The translations under genes and the position numbers were made by a program. 64,000 nucleotides of DNA from Erigeron canadensis (Eukaryota > Streptophyta > Magnoliopsida > Asterales > Asteraceae): positions 20,161,723 through 20,225,722 of the forward strand of contig NC_057767.1 of the NCBI RefSeq assembly GCF_010389155.1. Reading direction: 5' to 3'. Every line of letters starts with the position of its first letter. Position 1 is the stretch's first letter. Below are positions 44,973 through 54,074 of the stretch, piece after piece. Under the pieces are notes generated by a model that worked only from the letters and a program-made list of their open reading frames with translations, did no database searches and was not told where the DNA came from.

Positions 44973-45741
44973 CTTGAAAGGAAATGGGACAGTCTTGGTC
45001 AGAATCTTCCTATTTCACACTGCTGGGACGATCTTGGTCAGGATCGTCCTAGCTTCAGTGTACTGGGACGATCTTGATGAAGATCGTCCTAGGTTCTGGC
45101 TTAAAATCTTCAAGTATCAAACACTTTCCAAGTGTTTGAATAGACCAAACCAATCCGTAAGGATTAATTAGCCACAATAAACACTTAACCACACACAAAC
45201 ACTTATCAGAACGATCTTGTGAGGATTGTCCTACAAGCCACAAAGCACTAGAAGTAAAGACATGAAGGTTTAAGGACTAAGACGATCTGTGCAAGATTGT
45301 CCTAGTGCAGAATCGTCCTAGGGTCTTCTTCTTCATCAACATATCAGTTTCAAACACAAACTCCATTAATGACTTCAAAAGGCATCAATAACTTTTGATT
45401 TACTGGGAGTTAGAACTTGAAATCACTTGCAAACTGATTGTTTTCACCTTAGCAACACACCGATTAACAAAATTCAACACAAAACACAACAGATTCAAAA
45501 CCCAAATTTTGAGCCAAAATCCAAAAATTCAAACTCAAGATTTAGATCGAATTGGAACTTGAAACATGACAGGATTATGTTTTCAACTACTAGGAATCTA
45601 TTGGTGAACAAATATCTATTTGAGATGTGAAATTTGATAGAACAGTGAACATAAAATGACGAACAAAAAGTATGAAAATATTTTTGATTTTTGATGAATT
45701 GTGACTGAATTCAGTTATGGATCGAATCAAAACGATGTTTT
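44973..45741 (-). repeat. Leader of element B, LTR-side part, with GATC hairpins
   Basis: Non-coding. Contains GGACGATC...GATCGTCC inverted pairs at 45026-45049 and 45066-45089 and further ACGATC words near 45210 and 45285. The same motif family as in C and D. Confidence 0.85.
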
Positions 45742-45753
45742 GCTCTGATACCA
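45742..45753 (-). other. Primer binding site of element B (Met tRNA type)
   Basis: Minus strand TGGTATCAGAGC, two bases from the LTR. Confidence 0.9.
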
Positions 45754-45755
45754 CA

Positions 45756-46092
45756 TGTGATAACACGATTTCTAGCACCGAATTCACGTTATCAATGGCG
45801 GTTTTGGATAGTGTGTGTTCTTGGTGTTTGTGTGTGTTTTGAGAGAGAAAGTGTGTGTTGAATGATTGGAATTAATGTGTAATGTGAAGGTTACAAGGAA
45901 TGAAGTGTGATCATGGTTGTCCAACGTTTTTGATTCTTAAGGTTATGAGGGGTATTTATAGGCTAATCTATACATTTATGCTAATTATCACAATTAGCCC
46001 CTCAACCCTAGTAATCATACACCTATGACTTAACCACAAGAAAGTCCTCTAATCTAAATTACAATTTATCACTATTTTGGATTTCCAACAAA
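45756..46092 (-). repeat. Element B 5' LTR
   Basis: 337 bp, uninterrupted copy. Plus strand begins TGTGATAACACG and ends GGATTTCCAACA, followed by TSD AAGGG. Minus-strand TATA box (TATAAATAC) at 45952-45960. Confidence 0.92.
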
Positions 46093-46097
46093 GGGGA

Positions 46098-48469
46098 TCA
46101 ATGTATATCATTTACCATGCCTTAAAATATGTCATTTCTATAAAAAATGGTATATGTAATTAATTAAACAAGTCGGCAACTGAAAAATGTACTGATTTTG
46201 TTTTGGTCATAACTTTTTAACCGTAACTCCGTTTTTGACGAGTCAAGCGGCCACAATGTCGTAAAAGAGTCTAGTTTACAGTTATGGGTCGAGTTAGACC
46301 TGGTTGAGGTCGACTTGGTCGAGTTAGACCTGGTTGAGTTCGACCATGGTTGAATTCAACCATATTCATGCCTATATATAGTTTGTCCTTTCATTCCATC
46401 AAAAAGGTTTTACACACATAATATTTCTCTCTAAGGTTATCTTTGAAAAACACTTTTTCATCTCAAAAATCCAGATTTCATAAAGAGTATGTCTTTCAAA
46501 TCCTCTCTTAAATCATTCTCTCGATTTCGGTTCTAAACGCTTTCAATCAATCAAGGCTTCATCTTTGATCAAGAAACAAGTGAATATTATCATTCTCTTC
46601 ATCAAATACTTGTGTAAGTTTCGTTCTTAATCTCTCCAATTCGTTTTTATATGTATATATATGTTTACTCTTTCGGTTCTTATCAAAAGCTAAGTGAATC
46701 ATGTCTTTGATTGTTGATTGTGCAATTTCGGTTACAATTGTGTGTAAGAAACGAATTGAACCTTGATTAAAGTTTTGATTTGATACATTATGCACCCATG
46801 TAATTTGGATTTTGTGCAACTACAAAAATTGAAGATATCCTTTACTTGGCTAAAAGACTCTAAAACTAGTCAATTCCATATCCAAGATTAAGGTTTGTGC
46901 AATTGTCGATCACATGATGTATGAAATCGGTCTAACTTCACCCTTTTTGTACTGATTTGTGACACTTTTGTGCAATCAAGACTCATGGGTATGAATTGGC
47001 TAGCCTTAGATCTCGTTATTTTAACAAAATCGCGTCAAAATCGTTCGTTTTTGCTCAAATCACGTATGAATCCGACCCCGGCCAGGTCTAGCTCCACCTC
47101 TACCTGGTCTAGCTCGACCTCTGGTGGTCTAGGTTGACCCTCTGTTGACTTTTGTCGCTTAAACGGCTCGTAAGGTTCCTAGTTTGACCTAAAATGACTT
47201 GTTTTCACTCTCGGAACTTTAAGACTTGGGATAAAATCATTTTGACCTCTGTTCAGGACAAACTACACTTGTCATGGTCAAGTTCAACCACTTCCCTACT
47301 CATATAATCGATTTCTCTGGCCTTTCGTGTCCACACACGCTTAATCGGTTCTTAAACTTGACTAGTTTCTCAAAAAGTGTAGTTTTGGTCCAATGGGTTA
47401 ACGTATGATCAAATGGTTTTGAAATAACATTTTTGGGCTCTAGTTGATCGAGTTCAACCAGGTTGAACTCAACCCTTTATTCATTTCGATTTCGTAAGCT
47501 TTTCGGTTAAAATCTCTGGTTTTGTCTAGTTTTCAGTAAATTCGAGTAAAACTTATTTTGAACTATAAAATGATTTCAAATGAGGTGTTAAATAAAGACA
47601 GATGGACTTAAAGGCATTTCTAGTAGGCTAAGACTTAAGACAAAAGACTTTCATTGTGACTTGCCATGTAATATTGATAGGTGTTGATTGTCGTGGACTT
47701 TGATTGTGCTTCTCGTGCTCGTTCGTTATAATTTCATAACACCTTTCAGGTGAGTTTCGTAGCCCCCTTTTTATTACAAGTTTTGGGGTGGAAAGTATAC
47801 TTATTTTTCAAACAGTTTTGTCGATTTCTGCTTTATGTTCAATATTGAGCCTGTGTGTATAGAGTTACTTGTGCCATTTGACGTGCTTCTATCTTGTTGT
47901 ATGTTGTGTGATTATGTTTTTGTTGTTGTGCCTATTGATGTGCTTATATGACATGCTTTTGTGTGTATTGGAGACTTGAAACTTTGGATTAAGGCAGATA
48001 TCGTAAGGCCGGACTTTGAGACATTGAGACTTGAGATTTTTGGACTTATTATGGCGTAACTCTGCTCGTTATATATTGACTATTACCTATTAGACTTAAA
48101 AGGATCGACAAAAGACTTATTTCTTCTACTAGACTTTTGACATAAAACCTACGAACTCACCAACCTTTATGTTGACACTTTTTAGTTTACTTTTCAGGTA
48201 CTCAGGCTAATCAGGGATAAGGACTGCTATGCTAGACTTGGACTTCGGAGATTAGTGCTCTTTTATTATTGTCAGACTTTGAGGCTACATGCCTTGGTTT
48301 ATTTCTTTTTAGACTTCGTTGTAATAAGCTATTTAGCACTGTTATGACTTTGAACTCATGTTTTGGGAATATAATTATATTCTATTTCATTTAGCCGTAT
48401 CTATGTAATTCCATGTCGTTCTGTACTTTTCATGACACCTCATGTTTCCGCCAACGGTGGGTTGTTACA
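46098..48469 (+). repeat. Element A 3' LTR, right part
   Basis: Continues the A LTR after element B. Contains the TATA box at 46372-46381, the intact CACTA target site (single CTA near 47178) and the CCAACCTTT motif. Ends GGGTTGTTACA. Short frames within (for example 46559-46819 minus) occur in both LTR copies at the same place but look like chance. Confidence 0.9.
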
Positions 48470-48474
48470 ACTGT

Positions 48475-48689
48475 ACTTACTATTTTACTACTTAGTTTCC
48501 CAATTTTTATTTATATATTTATTTTATCTCATACGCGTATTCAGATAAATCACAAGTAGTTTAGTATTAGTTACCAAATTTGAGCTCCTTATAAAAAAAA
48601 ATTCACTCAGTTAAAGGTATCATAAAATTTAATTAGTCATAGTAACTGAAACCACAACCATACTTCTTTTCTCCCCTACTTTGGTCAAT
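48475..48689. other. AT-rich stretch beside A, no gene seen
   Basis: Lies between the A duplication and the E gag relic. By position it should be E gag/protease linker, but I cannot recognise it. Confidence 0.4.
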
Positions 48690-49146
48690 ATTACATGCAT
48701 GACGAACTCACTTTCAATTACGTGGAGCATCCTTTACAGACTTCCGAATGGTGATAGTGTTGTCAGCATATTACTTCACTTGGACTTGGGGAAATCAACC
48801 AAAAAATGTACTCCTCGATCCTCTTCGGTACATACATCACTAATATGGTTGCCGATCGGTCTAGCTCATCAAAACACCTCATATACTCCATGCACTCGGC
48901 TGACTCAACTCTAATTCTACTGCAACTTTCTAGTGTTTATTGGTTCCAGTGTTGTTTCTCATCTTAGTCGAACTTATTCCACAAGGATCGACATCGGTAC
49001 CGGGAATGTTCGTGTCATCATTGCAACCATCTTCTGACTTTGGTGATTTTGTTGTTCTCGCCAGTCTCCTCAATGTCTCTACCCCTACCCTTTGAACCAC
49101 TACGTCTGTTCAGTTTCTTTGGTTACATTGGCTTTCTTCCTTAGCA
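48690..49146 (-). pseudogene. Gag relic, element E
   Basis: Minus strand from an ATG-like start at 49146 (MLRKKANV, compare MVRTRANPNV in D). After several breaks it encodes EYMRCFDELDRSATILV, then PKRIEEYIFWLI, which aligns with EYTSKFQELARLVPHLV and the IERYIYGLI block of D. The middle of Gag is missing. The plus-strand frame 48681-48914 is an antisense shadow of this relic. Confidence 0.6.
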
Positions 49147-50156
49147 TTGCTTCTAATTCTAGCCGTGAATTCCATATAGGCGCGCAATTCTAACGTTAAG
49201 ATAGAAGACTAGTAGAATGTCGATGCATCTTGCGTGTCGTAATTTTTCAAGCATCGCACACTTTCATCGATTTCTTACCATACATGCACTCTAGATTCTC
49301 ACTCGTATTAGCTTCTTATAATGTTAGACATTCATGCATTCATAAGTACTCGCAAACTCAGGAAATCAAGTATCACAACCAAAGTTAAACAATATCATTA
49401 ATGTCAATTATGCAGTACAAGGTAATATCACAATTAAACTTTCATTAATCTCAACAAACGGGCAAGTCGAATCTGACCTCTACATCCAACGCACCATCTA
49501 TGTATGTATATAGGGTGTACCAGCGGCTAACCCTCTACACCCCTAGTACATTTAATGCAAGGTCGGGACTCGGTTCTCATATGCTCTCATGGTATTGGCA
49601 AAGTATGTATACAGGGTGTACCAGTGGCTAACCCTCCACCCAACCAACACCCATTAAGCATACAAGGGTACCTACCACATTTTAACCATCGTGGCATGAT
49701 CAATATTGCTAACAACTCCATAGGCACATATACCACACGCGAAAAGTTGATCAGGCTTTTCTGTGATGAAATATCACCATACTTTGTCGCTAACAACCGT
49801 TCATTTCGCTGGGGACATAAGGATAATAATAACCAACAATCTACAGCATCTCCTGCTCAAGATTAAGTCACAATTGCAAACGGGACAAGCACTAGTACGA
49901 ACTCACCACAATAAAAATATGTATCTTTGTCTCCTTTGAGGCTAAGTAGCATGGTACTAAGTATACGCAATCATAATTCCCAACATATAACATTTCTTCG
50001 GATATCCAATCATGTCCAATAATTTCCACAAATAACAAACTTGATTACCACATAAAGGTTGCACAGATAGGATGCACACATAATACCTATTATGTATGCT
50101 ACATGAGGTTCTTAGGTTATAGTCTAGGCAAATCCACCTAATTTTCTATAACCACA
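49147..50156 (-). other. Leader of element E with paired motif
   Basis: Non-coding. Plus-strand GGGTGTACCAGCGGCTAACC at 49513 and GGGTGTACCAGTGGCTAACC at 49613 are the reverse complements of the leader motif of A and D. The AAAAGTTGATCAGGCTTTTC hairpin (49742-49761) is also shared. Confidence 0.75.
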
Positions 50157-50168
50157 GCTCTGATACCA
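50157..50168 (-). other. Primer binding site of element E (Met tRNA type)
   Basis: Minus strand TGGTATCAGAGC, three bases from the LTR end ...GGGGTATGACA. Confidence 0.88.
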
Positions 50169-50594
50169 ATCTGTCATACCCCGACTAAGGCGGAAAACTC
50201 GGGATGCGATGCATATTACACACGTCATGGATATTATGTAGAGTGACTAAATGAATGCTCAAATTAACTCACATTTCATTTCAATTCAAATATAAACATA
50301 CAATATAGAATCAATATCCAACAAGCATAACTAAACTCCTACGCAGGGGAAAGATCCACTTAGGCATAAGGCCATAGTCTAAACGTAAAGCAACAAGCAG
50401 ACACAAAGATATGCAGCTCCACATCCTAATCTGAGTCTGCTAAAGGCCACCATGCTATCCTCCTTAGCCACTTCTAACATTCTCAACTTGCACACCTAAA
50501 AGGATACTAAAAAGCGTCAACACAAAGGTTGGTAAGTTCGTAAGTTTGAAATCATGTTTGTTTACTTGAAACCGTTTGTGCCGTTAAGTATGGA

Positions 50595-50965
50595 TACGTA
50601 TAAGCGTGCCCTTACAGTCATAGAAATGACCTGGTTAGTATGTATATCAATTTGTGCCCTTACAGTCATAAACATGACCTGGCTAGTATGTATATCAATC
50701 GTGCACTTACAGTCATAAACATGATCTGGCACATGAATCCCAATATGAAGCCGCTTACGGTCAAAGACCTGGCTAAAATGAATACCAATATGAAGCCGCT
50801 TACAGTCATAGACCTAGCTGAAGTGAATACCAATATGAAGCCGCTTATGGTCATAGACCTGGCTAAATGCATACCAATATGAAGCCGCTTACGGTCATAG
50901 ACCTGGCTGAAGTGAATAACAATATGAAGCCGCTTACGGTCATAGACATGACCTGGCTAAAGCAT
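50595..50965. repeat. Tandem repeat of about 44 bp, eight units, in E LTR
   Basis: The unit contains AATATGAAGCCGCTTAC and GGTCATAGACCTGGCT. It sits where D has its 43-bp repeat but with a different unit. Frames 50640-50882 and 50867-51073 are products of the repeat. Confidence 0.88.
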
Positions 50966-51119
50966 ACAAAGACAGTGGTAGAACACACAGGGATAGGCAC
51001 ATGGCACTATCGACCACTTAAAGTACACACATATAATAGTAGTACACAAGGTATCATGCAGTATAGTCTTTAATCGAGAAAACATTAAAGTATCCATAAT
51101 GTAAGAGAATATGTAATGA

Positions 51120-51315
51120 AATGTATGCCAACAAGTGAAACTGATTATGTATCCAAAATATGTAATAATAAGCATTTCCAAAATATGTAATCACAAGTGT
51201 ATCCAAAATATGAGGTTATAAGTGTATCCAAAATATGTAATCATAAGAGTTTCCAAAATACGTAATCATATGTGCATCCAAAATATGTAATTATAAGTGT
51301 ATTCAAAATAGGTTG
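51120..51315. repeat. Tandem repeat of about 28 bp, about seven units, in E LTR
   Basis: The unit is like TCCAAAATATGTAATCATAA. Confidence 0.88.
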
Positions 51316-51554
51316 CACAAAGTTATATCATATAGTACCAAAGTATATACGTTTTACCATAAAAAGGATTTGTATCCTTTCAGCCTCATGAAAACATGTG
51401 AAAGGGGGATTACAAAACGCACCAGAGTTCTAGCAACAAGATTAAGCTATGCAAGCTATCAGAAGCAAGTAACCGACACACAACAATTTGTTTCAAGGTT
51501 ATCATAACTAAGTATGTTTTCATTATAGGTAAACGTGCTAATAACATGCCGCCA

Positions 51555-51710
51555 AGTGTTGACTAAGTTGTCCAAAAGCGTACTAGTTTGACTTTGACAA
51601 CATTTTACAAGTTTGACCAAAGTTGACCAAATTACGAGTTTGACTAAGTTGACCAAATCGACTAAAGTTGACCAAAGTTGACTAAACCGACCAAAGTTGA
51701 CTAAATCAAG
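51555..51710. repeat. Degenerate short repeat of GTTGACCAAA/GTTGACTAAA
   Basis: About ten irregular copies in E LTR. Confidence 0.75.
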
Positions 51711-51876
51711 GTAGTAATCGAAATCCGAGGTCTCAATCGAAAGTTGAGGTCTTAAATTGAATTTGGGGTCTTATTTCACTAAAAGACAAAATTGAAATTG
51801 AGAGGATAGATTTAAGAGGCTAAATTTGAGAGGTTTGTAAATCTGGGGTCTCAATTGGAAATACGAGGTTACATTT

Positions 51877-53070
51877 TGTTTGAGCATGAGAATGAAGAGC
51901 TCAATTACAAGGAGGGTTTAACCACGAAAATCATCAAGATCTAAGGTGTATGATGATTTTCCCATAGAGATGTATCGATCTATGGAGGATATTAAATGTA
52001 ATATGATTTTTATAGAATGATTGAATGATGATGAATGTATGTGATTGTATGATGTACTATTACTGTATATTCTCTGGTATTACAGAGAATTTATATAAAA
52101 TGTGTGTGTATTAAATTAATGGTGAATGTGTCTCCCACACTCCAAATGATCAGGAGTATTTATAGGCAGTCAAATTAGGGTTTTCTCGTAACTTGGGCCT
52201 TGTAGATATGGACCCTGGCCCAGTACTTGATATGAAAATACTAGGTATCGAACATTCCAAAATCATTACTTGTCAGTCAACCATTCGTCCTTTAAACTAT
52301 AAATTATCAATTTAAATATAGTTATATTTAAATTGATGTTTATAGGAAAAGTATTGAAAGCTTGTCTATTGGGCTTCATAAGATTTAATGGAAGCCAAAG
52401 AAGCCTCAAGCCCGCTCTTGTCTAGCCTTAGACTTTAGGATCAGATTTCCTCTACTATTAGGATCCGACCACATATATATGTAAACTAATATCCGATCTT
52501 CTAGGCTTCTAGGATCCGCTATACCTTTGCCTAGTATTCGACAGAAGACTTTCTCTCCTCCCTATGATCCGACAGAAGACTCTCTCTCCTCCTTAGGATC
52601 CGACAGGTTTTTATATATATATGTAAATATATGTGTGTATATTATTTAGACTTCATCTAAGCCTTTTGGTTCCGACTGACAGTCCCATATTGAGAGCCGA
52701 TCCTATAGGATCCGAAGTCCTAGTCCTCCTTTCCTGATCCTATAAGCTAGGCTTCCAAGTCAACAGAAAACTTGCTACCCGGGTCCAATTCTCTTCTCCT
52801 TTATCTTTCTTCCAAGTTTTGACCACTGTATTTCCTACCTTACCCAAGATCCGATCTTCTTTGCCAATCCTCAAGCTTCCGCTGGTTAGGCTTTCGACAG
52901 GTTATATATATATATGTATATATATATATGTATTAGGTTTTATACATTAGGTTTCGACTTTCCCTGATCTTTAGGATCCAATTTTAACAATCCTTTTATC
53001 TCAACAGATCGGCTCAAACACATTCATACGCAAAATTAAGGCTCTTTTAGGTGAGGTATCACCCTAATCA
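51877..53070 (-). repeat. Element F 3' LTR
   Basis: Plus strand starts TGTTTGAGCATGAG and ends ACCCTAATCA. Compared with the 5' LTR it lacks 41 bp, between two ATCT words (near 51942). Its U3 holds about ten GATC-core words, mostly AGGATCCGA (52440-52980). Several TATATA runs occur (52613, 52909). The right boundary was set from TG/CA and the adjacent purine tract. Confidence 0.8.
52156..52164 (-). promoter_or_regulatory. TATA box of element F 3' LTR
   Basis: Minus strand TATAAATAC, same context in the 5' LTR at 63568-63576. Confidence 0.65.
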
Positions 53071-54074
53071 TCAAGTCCCCTAAGTTTGGAGGTAAGGATT
53101 TCTCACAAAGACTTGGATTCAAACTTCATATTATTCTTTTATTCTTTAATCGATGAGTAAGAAAGGGTTTTACTTTCTAGGAAAAACTTTGAATCAGTTA
53201 TCTAGGAGAAAAAATAAGAAAAGTATAACTCTTTTCAATCAGTTATCTAGAAAGGGTTTTACATTTCAGATTCTTTTTTGTATCATATTAGCATCAAAAG
53301 AAAGGCAAGGATCCCTTAACTTTTTAGATTTGATAAAATCGGTTTGAGAGTAAGAAGGTACAGATTTCGATTTGATGAAATAGGTTTGAGAATAAGACGG
53401 TATTATCTATATATATATATATATGTATAATACATGTTGGATTTCTAAGTTTTTCTCTTTTTGATTTCACTTTTAACAGGTATGGATTCTTATCTTTCTG
53501 ACAGTCGACCGTGATGGTAGCATTTTCCTTCATTATCTTTACTTCACACTTCTAGAGTTAATCTTGAATTTTTTGAGGTTAACTCTTTTTTTCTATGTTT
53601 CCATTCTGCTTATCCTGATGAATTCGATAAATTTGACTTATGCATTTAAGAATTAAATGCATTTGCTTAACCTTTAGCATGTTTGTTTTGCAAAAGATTG
53701 ATATTAGTTTTGAGACTTGACTCCAACTTGTATTCATTTCGATAACGTATACTGATATATGGTTGATCTTAATTCGTAGCTTTTTAAGATCTATCACATG
53801 TTTATCTTCTACTAAAATGTAGTATAATGATAAAAATCATGTATCTGCCAACATAAATATGTATTTGTGTACATACTATGCATTGTTGTTGATGTAGCTT
53901 TAGTTTTTACTAATGTTTTGAATGTTTATCAAAGTTTTGAATTTTGTATTTATTCTTCATAGGATGATTTTCGGTTTCGATCCTTATTTAGGACTTTTTG
54001 TTTGAACACAGGTGTTGTTCTTGCTCCATCTTTGAATCTTGAAAAGATTAGGGGTGTTACGTTAGGTTGTCACT
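53071..54074. other. Non-coding region of F between 3' LTR and antisense gene
   Basis: Starts with the probable polypurine tract (minus strand TTAGGGGACTTGA, 53071-53083). No credible gene. A TA microsatellite (53407-53430) and further TA-rich stretches could serve as promoter for the antisense gene at 54075; no clear TATA box stands out. Confidence 0.5.

Larger units (their letters stand above)
21438..46092 (-). mobile_element. Element B: Ty1/copia retrotransposon (SIRE/Maximus-like), broken
   Basis: The TSD AAGGG is perfect. LTRs are 21438-23348 (3' LTR, itself interrupted) and 45756-46092 (5' LTR, 337 bp). On the minus strand the order is PBS, leader, gag with long extension, protease remnant, integrase, RT remnant and RNase H. 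Integrase before RT is the copia order. The Gag with a long coiled-coil-like extension and the wording of the pol proteins suggest the SIRE/Maximus lineage, a moderately sure call. LTR halves differ by about 4% by eye. Element C is inserted in the leader, and a probable solo LTR in the 3' LTR. Confidence 0.9.
2559..48469 (+). mobile_element. Element A: Ty3/gypsy Tekay-type chromovirus, nested host for CACTA, hAT, D, B and C
   Basis: The 5' LTR is 2559-3809 plus 14809-16131. The internal region is 16132-21191. The 3' LTR is 21192-21437 plus 46098-48469. LTRs begin TGTAAC and end TGTTA(G/C)A. The flanks are ACTAT (2554-2558) and ACTGT (48470-48474), a 5-bp TSD with one mismatch. Internal order is PBS, leader, gag, protease, RT, RNase H, integrase and chromodomain, which is the chromovirus order; the C-terminal chromodomain and Met PBS fit the Tekay/Del clade. 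Without insertions the element would be roughly 10 kb. The LTR copies differ by about 5% by eye, so this is an old insertion. Confidence 0.9.
1..51876 (-). mobile_element. Element E: degenerate outermost Ty3/gypsy (Tekay-like), split by A
   Basis: Read on the minus strand, the pieces lie in retroelement order: 5' LTR (51876 to 50172), Met-type PBS (50168-50157), leader with the paired motif also found in A and D (about 49640-49501), gag relic (49146 to 48690), then element A, then protease relic (2481 to about 1850) and a probable 3' LTR (1815 to before base 1). Gag and protease lie on opposite flanks of A, so A inserted between them; the A flanks ACTAT and ACTGT fit a 5-bp duplication with one change. 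The LTR end next to the PBS nearly matches that of D, so E is an older member of the same family. Most of pol between protease and 3' LTR is missing. The joining of the two sides is inference. Confidence 0.6.
50172..51876 (-). repeat. Element E 5' LTR, partial
   Basis: Plus strand begins TGTCATACCCCGACTAAGG; its reverse complement is nearly the D LTR end (CCGCCTTAGTCGGGG). It contains GTCAACACAAAGGTTGG (about 50517-50533), shared with A and D. Three tandem-repeat zones follow. The LTR stops at element F, so its 5' part lies outside the window. Confidence 0.8.

Noticed and set aside
48681..48914. Plus-strand frame of 77 codons
   Set aside because: Lies antisense over the recognisable gag relic of E and shows no known domain.
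50595..50965. Regular direct repeats with spacers, resembling a CRISPR array
   Set aside because: Units are about 44 bp without unique spacers, in a plant LTR; this is a plain tandem repeat.
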